In this document: positions 49,794-57,037 of the stretch, one piece after another | Position numbering within the stretch: position 1 is the stretch's first letter | How the letters are laid out: each line of letters starts with the position of its first letter | DNA from: a virus | Virus record (IMG/VR): IMGVR_UViG_3300021519_001244 | Location: 1-64,000 of that record | Strand: one strand, 5' to 3' | DNA length: 64,000 bases | Program-made: the position numbers and the translations under genes | The notes under the pieces: model-generated | The model's database searches: none | The model's input: only the letters and a program-made list of their open reading frames with translations | Told to the model about the DNA's origin: nothing

Positions 49794-51499
49794 AAATAAA
49801 CGAAATCTTAACTGAAGCGGTTAAACAACGATTAGATCCCAAATGCTGGCCGCGCAAGCACAAGGCTGGCACCAAGATCAAAGGTGGAATCCGTGTGAAT
49901 AATTGTGTGCCTAACGAAGGTGTGGCAGAAGGGCTACAGAATATTGAAATCCAAGACGATAAATCTATAGTCACTATTAGTGTTGGTGGAAAAGAAAGAT
50001 TCGTATTGCAACCTGCTACCGGTCATAAACTAAAATCATATGGTGGTCGCGCATACAAATACTGGACTATCTATGATATAGAACGTAAGAAGGATAGATT
50101 TAATCCTAATATTGGTATGATGAGTAAAAATCAAGCTATTGCGTATGTCAACAAAATAATCCAGCATGAAGAAGATACGGCAAAAGAAAAGCAAGGTGTG
50201 GCAGAAGGTACTTCTCCCAAACTTAGTGCGGCACCAATAAAGATTGGGTCGATTTACCGTATGAAGGTTAATGGGTCACAAACATACGGGAAGGTTGCAT
50301 CTATAAATGACGACAGGGGAACAGTTCGCCTTCGTCGTTTAAATAAAGATGGTTCGCCATATGAAGGCGCTGGGCCAGACAAGGATTCTGATGGTCGCTG
50401 GATTCAGCAATATCATTTCCATGTGACAACCCCGGATAATCTTGGTAAACGCTTTCAGATGGACAATATGTATGGGGAACTTGTTCCATATGGAACAGCA
50501 AAAATACCCGGAACAGAACCTATAGGTGAAGACAAAAGACCTGAAGAAACTTCCCCTAAACTCAGCGTATCCAAAGCTGATGTGGTGTCCGTGCAAGGTG
50601 TGGCGGAAGGCACGGAAAAAGTCAACCCGTTAACCAAATTAACCAACGCAGTGATTAGTTTCTATAAACCAGTTGTTGATCAGATTGAACCAGGCGCAGT
50701 TGACGACTATGACAAACAAGCCAAGGAGTTATTAAACCAAGCACCTGACCCAAATATACGCAGTCGGATGCGGGAGATATTTCAGAAGGGTCAGAAAGAT
50801 CCCATGATACAGGGCGGTGTTATTACTGCTATTGCGGCTATACTGACCGGCGGCTTATTATCATCTGCATCACGCATGGGATTAAGCCCAGCACAGACCA
50901 ACATATTGTTACAAGCAGTATTGAATACAGTTATACCCACTATTATCGCACGTATCAATAACAAGAGCTGGAGTGATACCATCAAATATACCTTGGCCAG
51001 TGTGGGTGTGGGAATGACCGCAGCCGCCACATTGAGTGAGAAACGTGTGACAGAAGGTCTCAGCATTGATGTACCCAACGAACAATGGTTACAAGACAAA
51101 ATAGACTATGCTAAAAGCAAAGGTCGTGATGAATGGGGAGCTCCTTTCTTTGGTACTACTACCGCTTATGTCAGACCAAACCCACAGGTATCAGTTGTTA
51201 GATTAGAAATGCTCAAAGGTATGCGTAACGAACAGAACAATGTTCGCAAGAAAGACCTAGAGTGGTTAATGGCTACTATGGAAAAGACCGGTAAACTACC
51301 ACTCACAGACCAGGGTGAAGAATACCCACCATTTGTCATGGTGGCATACAATGGTGAAGCCTGGGTCAATGAAGGCAATCATCGTATTATGGCTGCGTAT
51401 AGATTGGGTTGGAAAAAGATGCCTGTTGAAATTAGATACTTTGACGGCGGCGAACGTGTTGAAGACGGAATCATGTATCCAGGCAAGATTGGACTATAA
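49790..51499 (+). CDS. polyprotein with repeated GVAEG sites and ParB-like end
   Basis: 569 aa. Starts MKINEILTEA (TE|A site). The motif GVAEG occurs three times (near residues 43, 137 and 268), and VTEG occurs near 420. The sites separate a beta-rich region (about 44-135), a region with SH3-like strands (about 150-260), a helical membrane-like region (about 290-415, with VITAIAAILTGGLLSSA) and a C-terminal ParB-like domain with WVNEGNHRIMAAYRLG. The sites resemble T4-type prohead-protease sites ((L/I)xE| or similar). Possibly cleaved into four or five injected proteins. Confidence 0.65.
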   Translation: MKINEILTEAVKQRLDPKCWPRKHKAGTKIKGGIRVNNCVPNEGVAEGLQNIEIQDDKSIVTISVGGKERFVLQPATGHKLKSYGGRAYKYWTIYDIERKKDRFNPNIGMMSKNQAIAYVNKIIQHEEDTAKEKQGVAEGTSPKLSAAPIKIGSIYRMKVNGSQTYGKVASINDDRGTVRLRRLNKDGSPYEGAGPDKDSDGRWIQQYHFHVTTPDNLGKRFQMDNMYGELVPYGTAKIPGTEPIGEDKRPEETSPKLSVSKADVVSVQGVAEGTEKVNPLTKLTNAVISFYKPVVDQIEPGAVDDYDKQAKELLNQAPDPNIRSRMREIFQKGQKDPMIQGGVITAIAAILTGGLLSSASRMGLSPAQTNILLQAVLNTVIPTIIARINNKSWSDTIKYTLASVGVGMTAAATLSEKRVTEGLSIDVPNEQWLQDKIDYAKSKGRDEWGAPFFGTTTAYVRPNPQVSVVRLEMLKGMRNEQNNVRKKDLEWLMATMEKTGKLPLTDQGEEYPPFVMVAYNGEAWVNEGNHRIMAAYRLGWKKMPVEIRYFDGGERVEDGIMYPGKIGL

Positions 51500-51502
51500 C
51501 AC

Positions 51503-51527
51503 AAAAGCCACCCTAGGGTGGCTTTTT
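51503..51527 (+). terminator. intrinsic terminator after polyprotein gene
   Basis: AAAAGCCACCC and GGGTGGCTTTT pair in a near-perfect stem with a two-base TA loop, then T residues. Strong bidirectional-type hairpin, closing the packaged-protein block. Confidence 0.88.
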
Positions 51528-51548
51528 AATTGATATATTATTGTTATT

Positions 51549-52178
51549 TTACACTAAAGCATATTGAACGGTACGGGTACAGCCAACTGCATCTAACTCT
51601 ATTGCTCTATGATTGTCGGACCAATGATGTGCTGAAAAATTTGCACTATTGCTATACTGGTGTGTAGCAACAATTGAATTGGTATTTACAACTAAGTTTG
51701 TTAATGTACCTGCATCACAGCCACCTTCAGATCCATTTGTACGAATATTTTCTGCCAACTGTGCCACTTGGTCGGCTACCTCAGCCGCAAATGCCTCATT
51801 GGATGGAAACGTGTATGTTGTGGTCACTTTAAATGGTACTGTTATTCCCTCGTGCGTAAAACCCAAGTGCTCTATACCATGAGCATTGTTATATGTTGCA
51901 AAAGCCGCATCAAGCTGGATACTTAGAAACGAATCAAATTGACTATAACGATCTAGATTGGATAAAGTTGAAACCATAGTTGATGTCAGTCCATCTTCGC
52001 TTAGGGTGTTTGTATGAAATTTATTATTATTATCAAACGCCACTTTCATATCCGGATAAGCCTCATGAATTTTAGCTTGGATAGTTGCCCATAAGGCCAT
52101 GGCCTCGGCTGTATCCGCATAAAACGGTGTTGACGTGTTAGGCCGTTTCATTCTCTTTGTTTCGGTGATTGCTGACAT
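51549..52178 (-). CDS. hypothetical protein, 209 aa, minus strand
   Basis: A soluble 209-aa protein (MSAITETKRMKRPNTSTPFYADTAEAM...). Single gene on the minus strand converging with the polyprotein gene. Contains HHWSDNHRAIELDAVGC near the end. I do not recognise a family. Confidence 0.55.
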   Translation of the reverse strand: MSAITETKRMKRPNTSTPFYADTAEAMALWATIQAKIHEAYPDMKVAFDNNNKFHTNTLSEDGLTSTMVSTLSNLDRYSQFDSFLSIQLDAAFATYNNAHGIEHLGFTHEGITVPFKVTTTYTFPSNEAFAAEVADQVAQLAENIRTNGSEGGCDAGTLTNLVVNTNSIVATHQYSNSANFSAHHWSDNHRAIELDAVGCTRTVQYALV

Positions 52179-52235
52179 GTCTAAATTCCTTGATAAAATT
52201 ATTACTGATACAGTTATTTATACAAACTCGTTTGG

Positions 52236-52264
52236 TTGACCGAAAAATCCATTTCTGCTATACT
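52236..52264 (+). promoter_or_regulatory. sigma70 promoter for leaderless membrane protein mRNA
   Basis: TTGACC (52236-52241), 17-base spacer with AAATCCATTTC, TATACT (52259-52264), then ATG at 52271, seven bases after. Same spacer word as the early promoters and same leaderless spacing as 14866 and 34730. Confidence 0.75.
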
Positions 52265-52270
52265 AAGAGC

Positions 52271-52489
52271 ATGAAGAAACTAGATTTTTATCTAAAATGG
52301 ACGGCTACAGCGGTCATTGTTATTGCCACCCTGGCCAATGCGTTTGACATTAACCCATTGAATAAAATACTCTTTTTACTGGGGTGCGGACTATGGACCT
52401 GGGTGGGCATACTGTGGAAACAGCCCAGTCTTTGGTTGCTCAACGTATTTTGTGCCCTTGTATACGTAGTAGGCTTTGTAAGTCATTGA
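52271..52489 (+). CDS. small membrane protein, 72 aa
   Basis: Start at 52271 chosen from the promoter; an ATG 34 codons upstream lies across the promoter. Three hydrophobic segments (TATAVIVIATLANAF, KILFLLGCGLWTWVGILW, LWLLNVFCALVYVVGF). An integral membrane protein of unknown role. Confidence 0.6.
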   Translation: MKKLDFYLKWTATAVIVIATLANAFDINPLNKILFLLGCGLWTWVGILWKQPSLWLLNVFCALVYVVGFVSH

Positions 52490-52510
52490 TTTGTATAGAG
52501 AATATTTTGG

Positions 52511-52539
52511 TTGTCCAATAAATCCATTTCCTATATAAT
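52511..52539 (+). promoter_or_regulatory. early promoter class A, copy 2
   Basis: TTGTCC, 17-base spacer with AATAAATCCATTTC, TATAAT (52534-52539), followed by CTAGCAAAACGGAGA. It repeats the module at 1539 and 63884 over about 70 bases. Confidence 0.78.
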
Positions 52540-52568
52540 ATACATATACTAGCAAAACGGAGAAGAAA

Positions 52569-52775
52569 ATGGGATTTGAAAAAGTGGTACTTAATGTAGT
52601 CTCAGAAGTGTTGCAAAAAGACGACACCGCCAGTTTTACATGCGGCACATTATTTGTGGCCTGTGATGAGAGTGATGCTCGTAGTGTTTTCCACCGTTTG
52701 AGCCGTGATTTTGGGCTTGGAAAAGTGCAAATAAACGGTCCAATCCAAGGTGAATTTGCTTACGATTTTGTATAA
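52569..52775 (+). CDS. small hypothetical protein, 68 aa
   Basis: After the early promoter and ACGGAGAAG ribosome site. Mixed alpha/beta (GFEKVVLNVVSEVLQKDDTASFTCGTLFVACDESDA). No domain recognised. The next promoter starts just after its stop. Confidence 0.6.
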   Translation: MGFEKVVLNVVSEVLQKDDTASFTCGTLFVACDESDARSVFHRLSRDFGLGKVQINGPIQGEFAYDFV

Positions 52776-52780
52776 AACGG

Positions 52781-52809
52781 TTGACCCAAAATTCGGGTTC
52801 GTGTATACT
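52781..52809 (+). promoter_or_regulatory. early promoter class B, copy 3
   Basis: TTGACC, 17-base spacer with CAAAATTCGGGTTC, TATACT (52804-52809), then the same GAGGAG leader as at 37591-37621. Nearly identical to 37562-37621. Confidence 0.78.
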
Positions 52810-52839
52810 AGTTGTATTGTTAATAAAGAGGAGTTACAA

Positions 52840-53157
52840 ATGCTAAGTCAAATCGTCCAAGAAGCTTTTACAGCGGCCAAACAAGCCGAAGCAGAATTCC
52901 GTGCCAAACACGGTGAGCCAGGCTACTGTGGTTTTGGGTGGGTTGAAGTGTATGTTAATCGCACCAATTCCAAAGAAGCCAAAGAATTGCTGGCCGCTGG
53001 TTTTAAGAAAGACTACAAGCCGAAGTGCCTGACTGTTTGGAACCCAGGTGGCAGTTTTACCCAGTCCATGGATATCAAAGAAGCTGGCGCCCAGGCGTTT
53101 GCGGAAGTGTTGCAAAAGGCGGGATTGAATGCGTATGCTTGCTCGAGGGCCGACTAA
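52840..53157 (+). CDS. small hypothetical protein, 105 aa
   Basis: Start at 52840, about six bases after GAGGAG; an ATG 30 codons upstream lies before the promoter. Compact soluble protein (FGWVEVYVNRTNSKEAKELLAAGFKKDY...). Resembles a ferredoxin-like small fold but unassigned. Confidence 0.6.
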   Translation: MLSQIVQEAFTAAKQAEAEFRAKHGEPGYCGFGWVEVYVNRTNSKEAKELLAAGFKKDYKPKCLTVWNPGGSFTQSMDIKEAGAQAFAEVLQKAGLNAYACSRAD

Positions 53158-53158
53158 C

Positions 53159-53359
53159 ATGGCGTATACTGTTTATCAACACGATATACGGTTTGGTCCC
53201 AGAAAAGGACTTGAAGGGCCGTATCATTACCCCAACGGTCAGACGTTGTATTACGACCCCAAGGCTGGTGAATACTACGACCCTACCACGGACTTTTATG
53301 TAGACCGCGAAGATGTTGCTCGCTTGCAACAGAGTATTTTTGATAGGATCAGTGCCTAA
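53159..53359 (+). CDS. small hypothetical protein, 66 aa
   Basis: ATG at 53159 lies immediately after the previous stop. Tyr-rich beta protein (MAYTVYQHDIRFGPRKG...YYDPKAGEYYDPTTDFYV). Unknown function; co-translated. Confidence 0.55.
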   Translation: MAYTVYQHDIRFGPRKGLEGPYHYPNGQTLYYDPKAGEYYDPTTDFYVDREDVARLQQSIFDRISA

Positions 53360-53360
53360 C

Positions 53361-53600
53361 ATGAAAAAATTTATAATGCCGGAACGGGTTGCGTTTGATA
53401 AAGTGGGTGATACTGAAATATCCACAGTCAAATTGAACTCAGCTGGTTGGGGATACGAGACCTGCATGTTTTATGCCGATGGTCATTCGGATGTAGTTTC
53501 AACCTATGATACGTTGAAAGATGCCGTGGCTACCCACAAGCAGATAGTAGAACACGAAAAGAAACATTTTGTAGCAAAAATGCGACATTTTGGTGATTGA
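53361..53600 (+). CDS. small hypothetical protein, 79 aa
   Basis: ATG one base after the previous stop. Ends inside the next promoter (TTGACC overlaps its last codons). Alternating strands and a C-terminal helix. Unknown function. Confidence 0.55.
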   Translation: MKKFIMPERVAFDKVGDTEISTVKLNSAGWGYETCMFYADGHSDVVSTYDTLKDAVATHKQIVEHEKKHFVAKMRHFGD

Positions 53601-53625
53601 CCATAAAATCCATTTCAGCTATAAT
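53597..53625 (+). promoter_or_regulatory. early promoter class A, copy 3
   Basis: TTGACC, 17-base spacer ATAAAATCCATTTCAGC, TATAAT (53620-53625), then AAGGAG before 53658. It begins inside the coding end of the gene before. Confidence 0.75.
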
Positions 53626-53657
53626 ACTTGTATAGTAACTAAAAAGGAGTTTGAAAA

Positions 53658-53933
53658 ATGATCACAATCCAAGAAATTAATTCGCAAATTATCGCAGGAA
53701 CGTTTACAAACGATCAATTGACGTCTATTAACGATGCTGTAAAGTTTGCCCGAAGCAGGCTAACACAACAAGTAGCCCGTACACTCCAAATTGGAGCCGC
53801 TGTTAGATTTACCAGCAACCGTAACGGTAAAGTTTATCCGGGCATACTAGAATCAATTAAAATTAAAAATGCTATTGTCTCAACGGCGTTTGGACGATAC
53901 AAGGTTCCGATGAATATGTTGGAGGCTGTATGA
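53658..53933 (+). CDS. small KOW-like hypothetical protein, 91 aa
   Basis: Helical N-terminus then a small SH3/KOW-like beta segment (IGAAVRFTSNRNGKVYPGILESIKIKNAIVSTAFGRYKVPMNML), which could bind RNA. AAGGAG ribosome site. Overlaps the next gene by 4 bases. Confidence 0.6.
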   Translation: MITIQEINSQIIAGTFTNDQLTSINDAVKFARSRLTQQVARTLQIGAAVRFTSNRNGKVYPGILESIKIKNAIVSTAFGRYKVPMNMLEAV

Positions 53934-54112
53934 AATATATATTGATCATTCTGTTGATTGTTTTACTGATTGTTCTTGGCCCGCTCCTAACAATTTGGGC
54001 ACTGAATACATTGTTTCCGGTTCTTGCAATTGGGTATACAATTGAAACATGGTGTGCGGTAATAATTGTTGGTGCCGCTATGCGGGCCAACGTAACGGTT
54101 AAAAGGGATTAA
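53930..54112 (+). CDS. small membrane protein, 60 aa
   Basis: ATGA overlap with the preceding gene. Two hydrophobic segments (ILIILLIVLLIVLGPLLTIWAL and TWCAVIIVGAAM). Function unknown. Confidence 0.58.
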   Translation: MKYILIILLIVLLIVLGPLLTIWALNTLFPVLAIGYTIETWCAVIIVGAAMRANVTVKRD

Positions 54113-54115
54113 ATC

Positions 54116-54592
54116 ATGGGAACTCGTAGCCGAATTGCTGTAATGCATGGTACTATATGCAAGTCTGTATACTGTCATTGGGATGGTTATTTGGAACACA
54201 ATGGTAGCATACTAGAAAAACATTATGATACTGTCAAGGCCAATAATCTTGTTGCCTTAGGAGATATGTCTACTTTGCGTCCAAACATTGGTGTTAAGCA
54301 TGCCTTCAGCAAATTGGATATTCCGGAGGCGGATCGCGAGTTGTTTGAACAAGAACATGCAGAGTCATGCACCTTTTATGGACGTGACAGGGAAGAAAAA
54401 GATTGTTCATGGAAAGTGGCGCATACATTTGAAGAGTTTTTGGAACAATGTTACCAGTGTAACGCAGAATATTACTACGTTATGGAAAATGGTAAGTGGT
54501 TTGTTGGTACTACTGGCGGCGGTGAGTTCAAAGGTCGCTTGGTACGGTTGAGCGAAGCGTTGGAAGATGTTATTGAAACTGAATCAATCTAA
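54116..54592 (+). CDS. conserved phage protein (MGTRSRIAVM type), 158 aa
   Basis: MGTRSRIAVMHGTICKSVYCHWDGYLEHNGSILEKHY is a common start of a conserved phage protein family seen in many genomes with the CHWDG element. The function is not known. Soluble; close upstream neighbour is a membrane protein. Confidence 0.68.
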   Translation: MGTRSRIAVMHGTICKSVYCHWDGYLEHNGSILEKHYDTVKANNLVALGDMSTLRPNIGVKHAFSKLDIPEADRELFEQEHAESCTFYGRDREEKDCSWKVAHTFEEFLEQCYQCNAEYYYVMENGKWFVGTTGGGEFKGRLVRLSEALEDVIETESI

Positions 54593-54601
54593 GGAGATAT
54601 C

Positions 54602-54730
54602 ATGAGTAAATTTATCATTGGTGCTATTTTTGGTGTGATGATTTGTACTGTTGGGTTTTCGGGTATCGCTCGAATGTTTGACAACGGTGTGGCCAAGGTA
54701 CAGAGCGTGGCCAAGGATGCGGCAAAATGA
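54602..54730 (+). CDS. small membrane protein, 42 aa
   Basis: Preceded by AAGGAG. A single hydrophobic segment (FIIGAIFGVMICTVGFSG) then an amphipathic helix. Ends in an ATGA overlap with the entericidin-like gene, so the two are a pair, possibly acting together at the envelope. Confidence 0.58.
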   Translation: MSKFIIGAIFGVMICTVGFSGIARMFDNGVAKVQSVAKDAAK

Positions 54731-54852
54731 AAATTGTATTTGCATTGATTTTGGCAAGTGTGCTGTCCGCGTGTTCGACTGTGGCCGGTGTTGGTAAAGA
54801 CATTTCTTCTGGTGCAGAATGGACCAAAGAAAAAATGGGCAAGGCGCTGTAA
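54727..54852 (+). CDS. entericidin-like lipoprotein, 41 aa
   Basis: Signal peptide with lipobox LSAC (Cys16), followed by STVAGVGKDISSGAEWTKEKM, which matches the entericidin A/B family (GVGxDIS). In bacteria the pair acts as a small lipoprotein toxin/antidote. Phage copies are unusual. Could affect lysis or programmed host death; inference. Confidence 0.72.
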   Translation: MKIVFALILASVLSACSTVAGVGKDISSGAEWTKEKMGKAL

Positions 54853-54879
54853 TTTTGGTAAAAAGAATTCAAAAGTTGG

Positions 54880-54908
54880 TTGACTCAAAATTTGAAATCA
54901 GCTATACT
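54880..54908 (+). promoter_or_regulatory. sigma70 promoter upstream of 54969 gene
   Basis: TTGACT (54880-54885), 17-base spacer CAAAATTTGAAATCAGC, TATACT (54903-54908). A 60-base leader follows, starting near GTCCAGTGTGTGGAC, a small inverted repeat. Confidence 0.68.
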
Positions 54909-54968
54909 TAGAATATGTCCAGTGTGTGGACATGGTAGTTTTAATTTAACTTAAATGGAGTTTTAAAA

Positions 54969-55301
54969 ATGAGTAAACTGTTCAAAGTAGGTGGTGTTAG
55001 CAAGTGTAAGTCGGGTTATAAAGTTCGTTTCGCTAATGAAGTGACTCGTGTCAAGATCTTGGCTAAGACTGATACGGACATTCAACTGTTTGATTTGCCT
55101 AAGGCAATGGACAAAGCTGAATTGGTTACGTTTTTGAAGTCGCATGAGCTGTATGCTAATGCTGATTACAAAGCGGCAATTGATGCGGCTGATATCAAGT
55201 ACAACAGCGTTAAGGTTGTTAGTACCAAGGCTACCAAGGTTAAGCCTAGTCTTGAGGCTATTAAGGCCCGTGCAACTAGCAAGCAGGCGGTTGCTGAGTA
55301 A
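54969..55301 (+). CDS. small basic hypothetical protein, 110 aa
   Basis: Ribosome site GGAG about ten bases before ATG. N-terminal half is beta-rich (GYKVRFANEVTRVKILAKTDTDIQLFDLP); C-terminal half is Lys/Ala rich and probably a nucleic-acid-binding tail. A phage early protein of unknown role. The large ncRNA begins directly downstream, perhaps in the same transcript. Confidence 0.6.
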   Translation: MSKLFKVGGVSKCKSGYKVRFANEVTRVKILAKTDTDIQLFDLPKAMDKAELVTFLKSHELYANADYKAAIDAADIKYNSVKVVSTKATKVKPSLEAIKARATSKQAVAE

Positions 55302-56170
55302 TTCACGTAGGGGCATCGCCGAGAGGCGTATTAGTCCCTTACTATCTTTTAGCACATTGCCCGAACCGAGTTTCCGGTAGCAAGGCGAAAGCTGGCAAGT
55401 GTGCTAAAAAATAGCGGATAAGGACAAGTGCGTTCTTTTAGAGTCCCGAAAGGGTTCGCTTAATAAAGACTCTATAAAACGATGCGGGTGAATCCAGGTG
55501 CCACCTCCCAAAACCACCCTGGACGAATTTAGGTTATTCCAAAACGCAAGCCACGCGAAAGCAAAAAGACAAGCAAGGAATATTAAATGACCAAAGGTCA
55601 GCCAACTTGGACCCGCCTGGGTAACGCTGGGCTAGTATGACCCGTACGAAGGAGAAGTGAGTTCGTGACTCAAGGGTGGTAGTCTTTTTACCTAAAGGCC
55701 GCTGGCAATGCGTTAACGGAACCTGTCGTGGAGAGGGTGGAGGCTGTGTGTGATGATGTATTGGTCGTAAGCCAATATGTTTGATGCAGTATAATTACCT
55801 CCGGGGTTCGCAGAGCATTTTGTTTATATAGGTAAGTATTTGAGACTGAAAAGTGGGTATCGTTAGAAGACGTTCTAACTATTCGGGCCTAACCGGCGTG
55901 GAACAGGTCCTGATAAAACTAGCCGTACGCTATTGCCCGTGGGAGTTAGTCCGGACGCATAAATTGGCCCTCAAATACTTACCTATATAAATATTGTAGG
56001 CCTTTATATACTAATAGAACTGAAAGACTGGGTTGGTTCTAATGATAATACCGACACTAAATAGATATACGAATATTTTACGGAGGGCGATGCCAACATA
56101 AATATTTTACAAAAGCAGTATTCAATAAACGGTTAAATTCCGCATAGGCAACAAGCTCAAAGTGTGTTAC
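55302..56170 (+). ncRNA. large structured non-coding RNA (GOLLD/ROOL-like candidate)
   Basis: About 870 bases with no coding frame but dense helices: CGCC-GAGA-GGCG (55317-55328, GNRA loop); TTTTAGCACA 55347-55356 with TGTGCTAAAA 55400-55409, extended by TTGCC/GGCAA; AGAGTC 55440-55445 with GACTCT 55468-55473 around CCC-GAAA-GGG; TATTGG/CCAATA (55759-55777); GTTAGAA-GACG-TTCTAAC (55862-55879); and a perfect 22-bp long-range helix between 55823-55844 and 55970-55991. The size, GNRA loops and phage context resemble the ornate large RNA classes GOLLD and ROOL. Exact class, ends and function are unknown. No terminator poly-T is obvious. Confidence 0.7.
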
Positions 56171-56200
56171 AATTTATAAACTTTTAAAAAGGAAATAAGA

Positions 56201-56923
56201 ATGAAGAAATTACTATTAGCAGTATTATTGGTCACTGGTATTACTACAGCCCAAGCACAGGTATCAGGCAATTTAGGATTAACAAGTGACTATCGTTTCC
56301 GCGGTATTAGCCAAAGTCAAAATGCACCAGCAGTACAAGGTGGTGTTGATTACGCTCACTCAAGCGGTTTCTATGTTGGTAACTGGAACAGTTCAGTAAG
56401 CTCATCTGTTCACACAAACGGTTCTGGCGTTGAGAGCGATCTCTATGCTGGTTGGAAGAAAGATATTTACAAGGGCCTGACTCTTGATGTTGGTTCTTAT
56501 AACTATTTTTACCCACGTGCTACCGCTGCAAGCACAGGCTCAAACTTTGACACATACGAAGGTTTTGCAGGTCTAGGTTATGGTCCGGTTAGCGTTAAGT
56601 ACAGCCGTACACTAGGTAATGGTTATTTTGGTACAGCTAATGCTCAAGGTACACAATACTACCAAGCTGATGTAAACTATCCAATCGCTGGATCAAAGAT
56701 TAGTTTGCTTGCTCACGCAGGTAAGACTAATGTTGCGAATCAAAGCACAGGTGATTACAACGATTATAACTTTGGCGTTGGTTACGACTTAAAGGGCTGG
56801 AATTTAGCCGCTAAGTATTACACAAACACATCGTTAACAACTGCCGCTAAAACAGCAAATACAATCAATAGTCAAAAATTGTATAAGAATGCCGCTGTAT
56901 TATCAGTAAGCAAATCATTCTAA
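56201..56923 (+). CDS. TorF-family outer-membrane porin-like protein
   Basis: 240 aa with signal peptide ending AQA-QV. Starts mature part VSGNLGLTSDYRFRGISQSQNAPAVQGGVDYAHSSGFYVGNW, the signature of the TorF (Gcw_chp) family common in Betaproteobacteria. Ends with an outer-membrane C-terminus (VSKSF). A beta barrel. In a phage it might replace or mask the host receptor, or help uptake. AAAAGGA ribosome site. Confidence 0.82.
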   Translation: MKKLLLAVLLVTGITTAQAQVSGNLGLTSDYRFRGISQSQNAPAVQGGVDYAHSSGFYVGNWNSSVSSSVHTNGSGVESDLYAGWKKDIYKGLTLDVGSYNYFYPRATAASTGSNFDTYEGFAGLGYGPVSVKYSRTLGNGYFGTANAQGTQYYQADVNYPIAGSKISLLAHAGKTNVANQSTGDYNDYNFGVGYDLKGWNLAAKYYTNTSLTTAAKTANTINSQKLYKNAAVLSVSKSF

Positions 56924-56943
56924 TTTAAACATTAGAGTAAACT

Positions 56944-56968
56944 AAAAGCCCACTTTGGTGGGCTTTTT
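56944..56968 (+). terminator. intrinsic terminator after porin gene
   Basis: AAAAGCCCAC and GTGGGCTTTTT form a perfect stem with a TTTG loop. The hairpin core is repeated at 62867-62894 after the tmRNA. Confidence 0.9.
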
Positions 56969-57006
56969 CTTGACTTTTGATTACAGCATAGCGTATACTG
57001 AGTAGG

Positions 57007-57014
57007 TATAAATA
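57007..57014 (+). promoter_or_regulatory. T4-late-like promoter of the modification cluster
   Basis: TATAAATA, an exact match to the T4 late consensus, 24 bases before the ATG at 57038. It follows a terminator directly and so likely drives 57038-62209. Confidence 0.6.
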
Positions 57015-57037
57015 CAAGATAACAGAGTAAAGAAAAT

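Noticed and set aside
55302-56170. RNase P RNA or group I intron as explanation of the structured region
   Set aside because: The expected RNase P core sequences and the conserved P7/G-binding core of a group I intron could not be located, and no split gene flanks the region.
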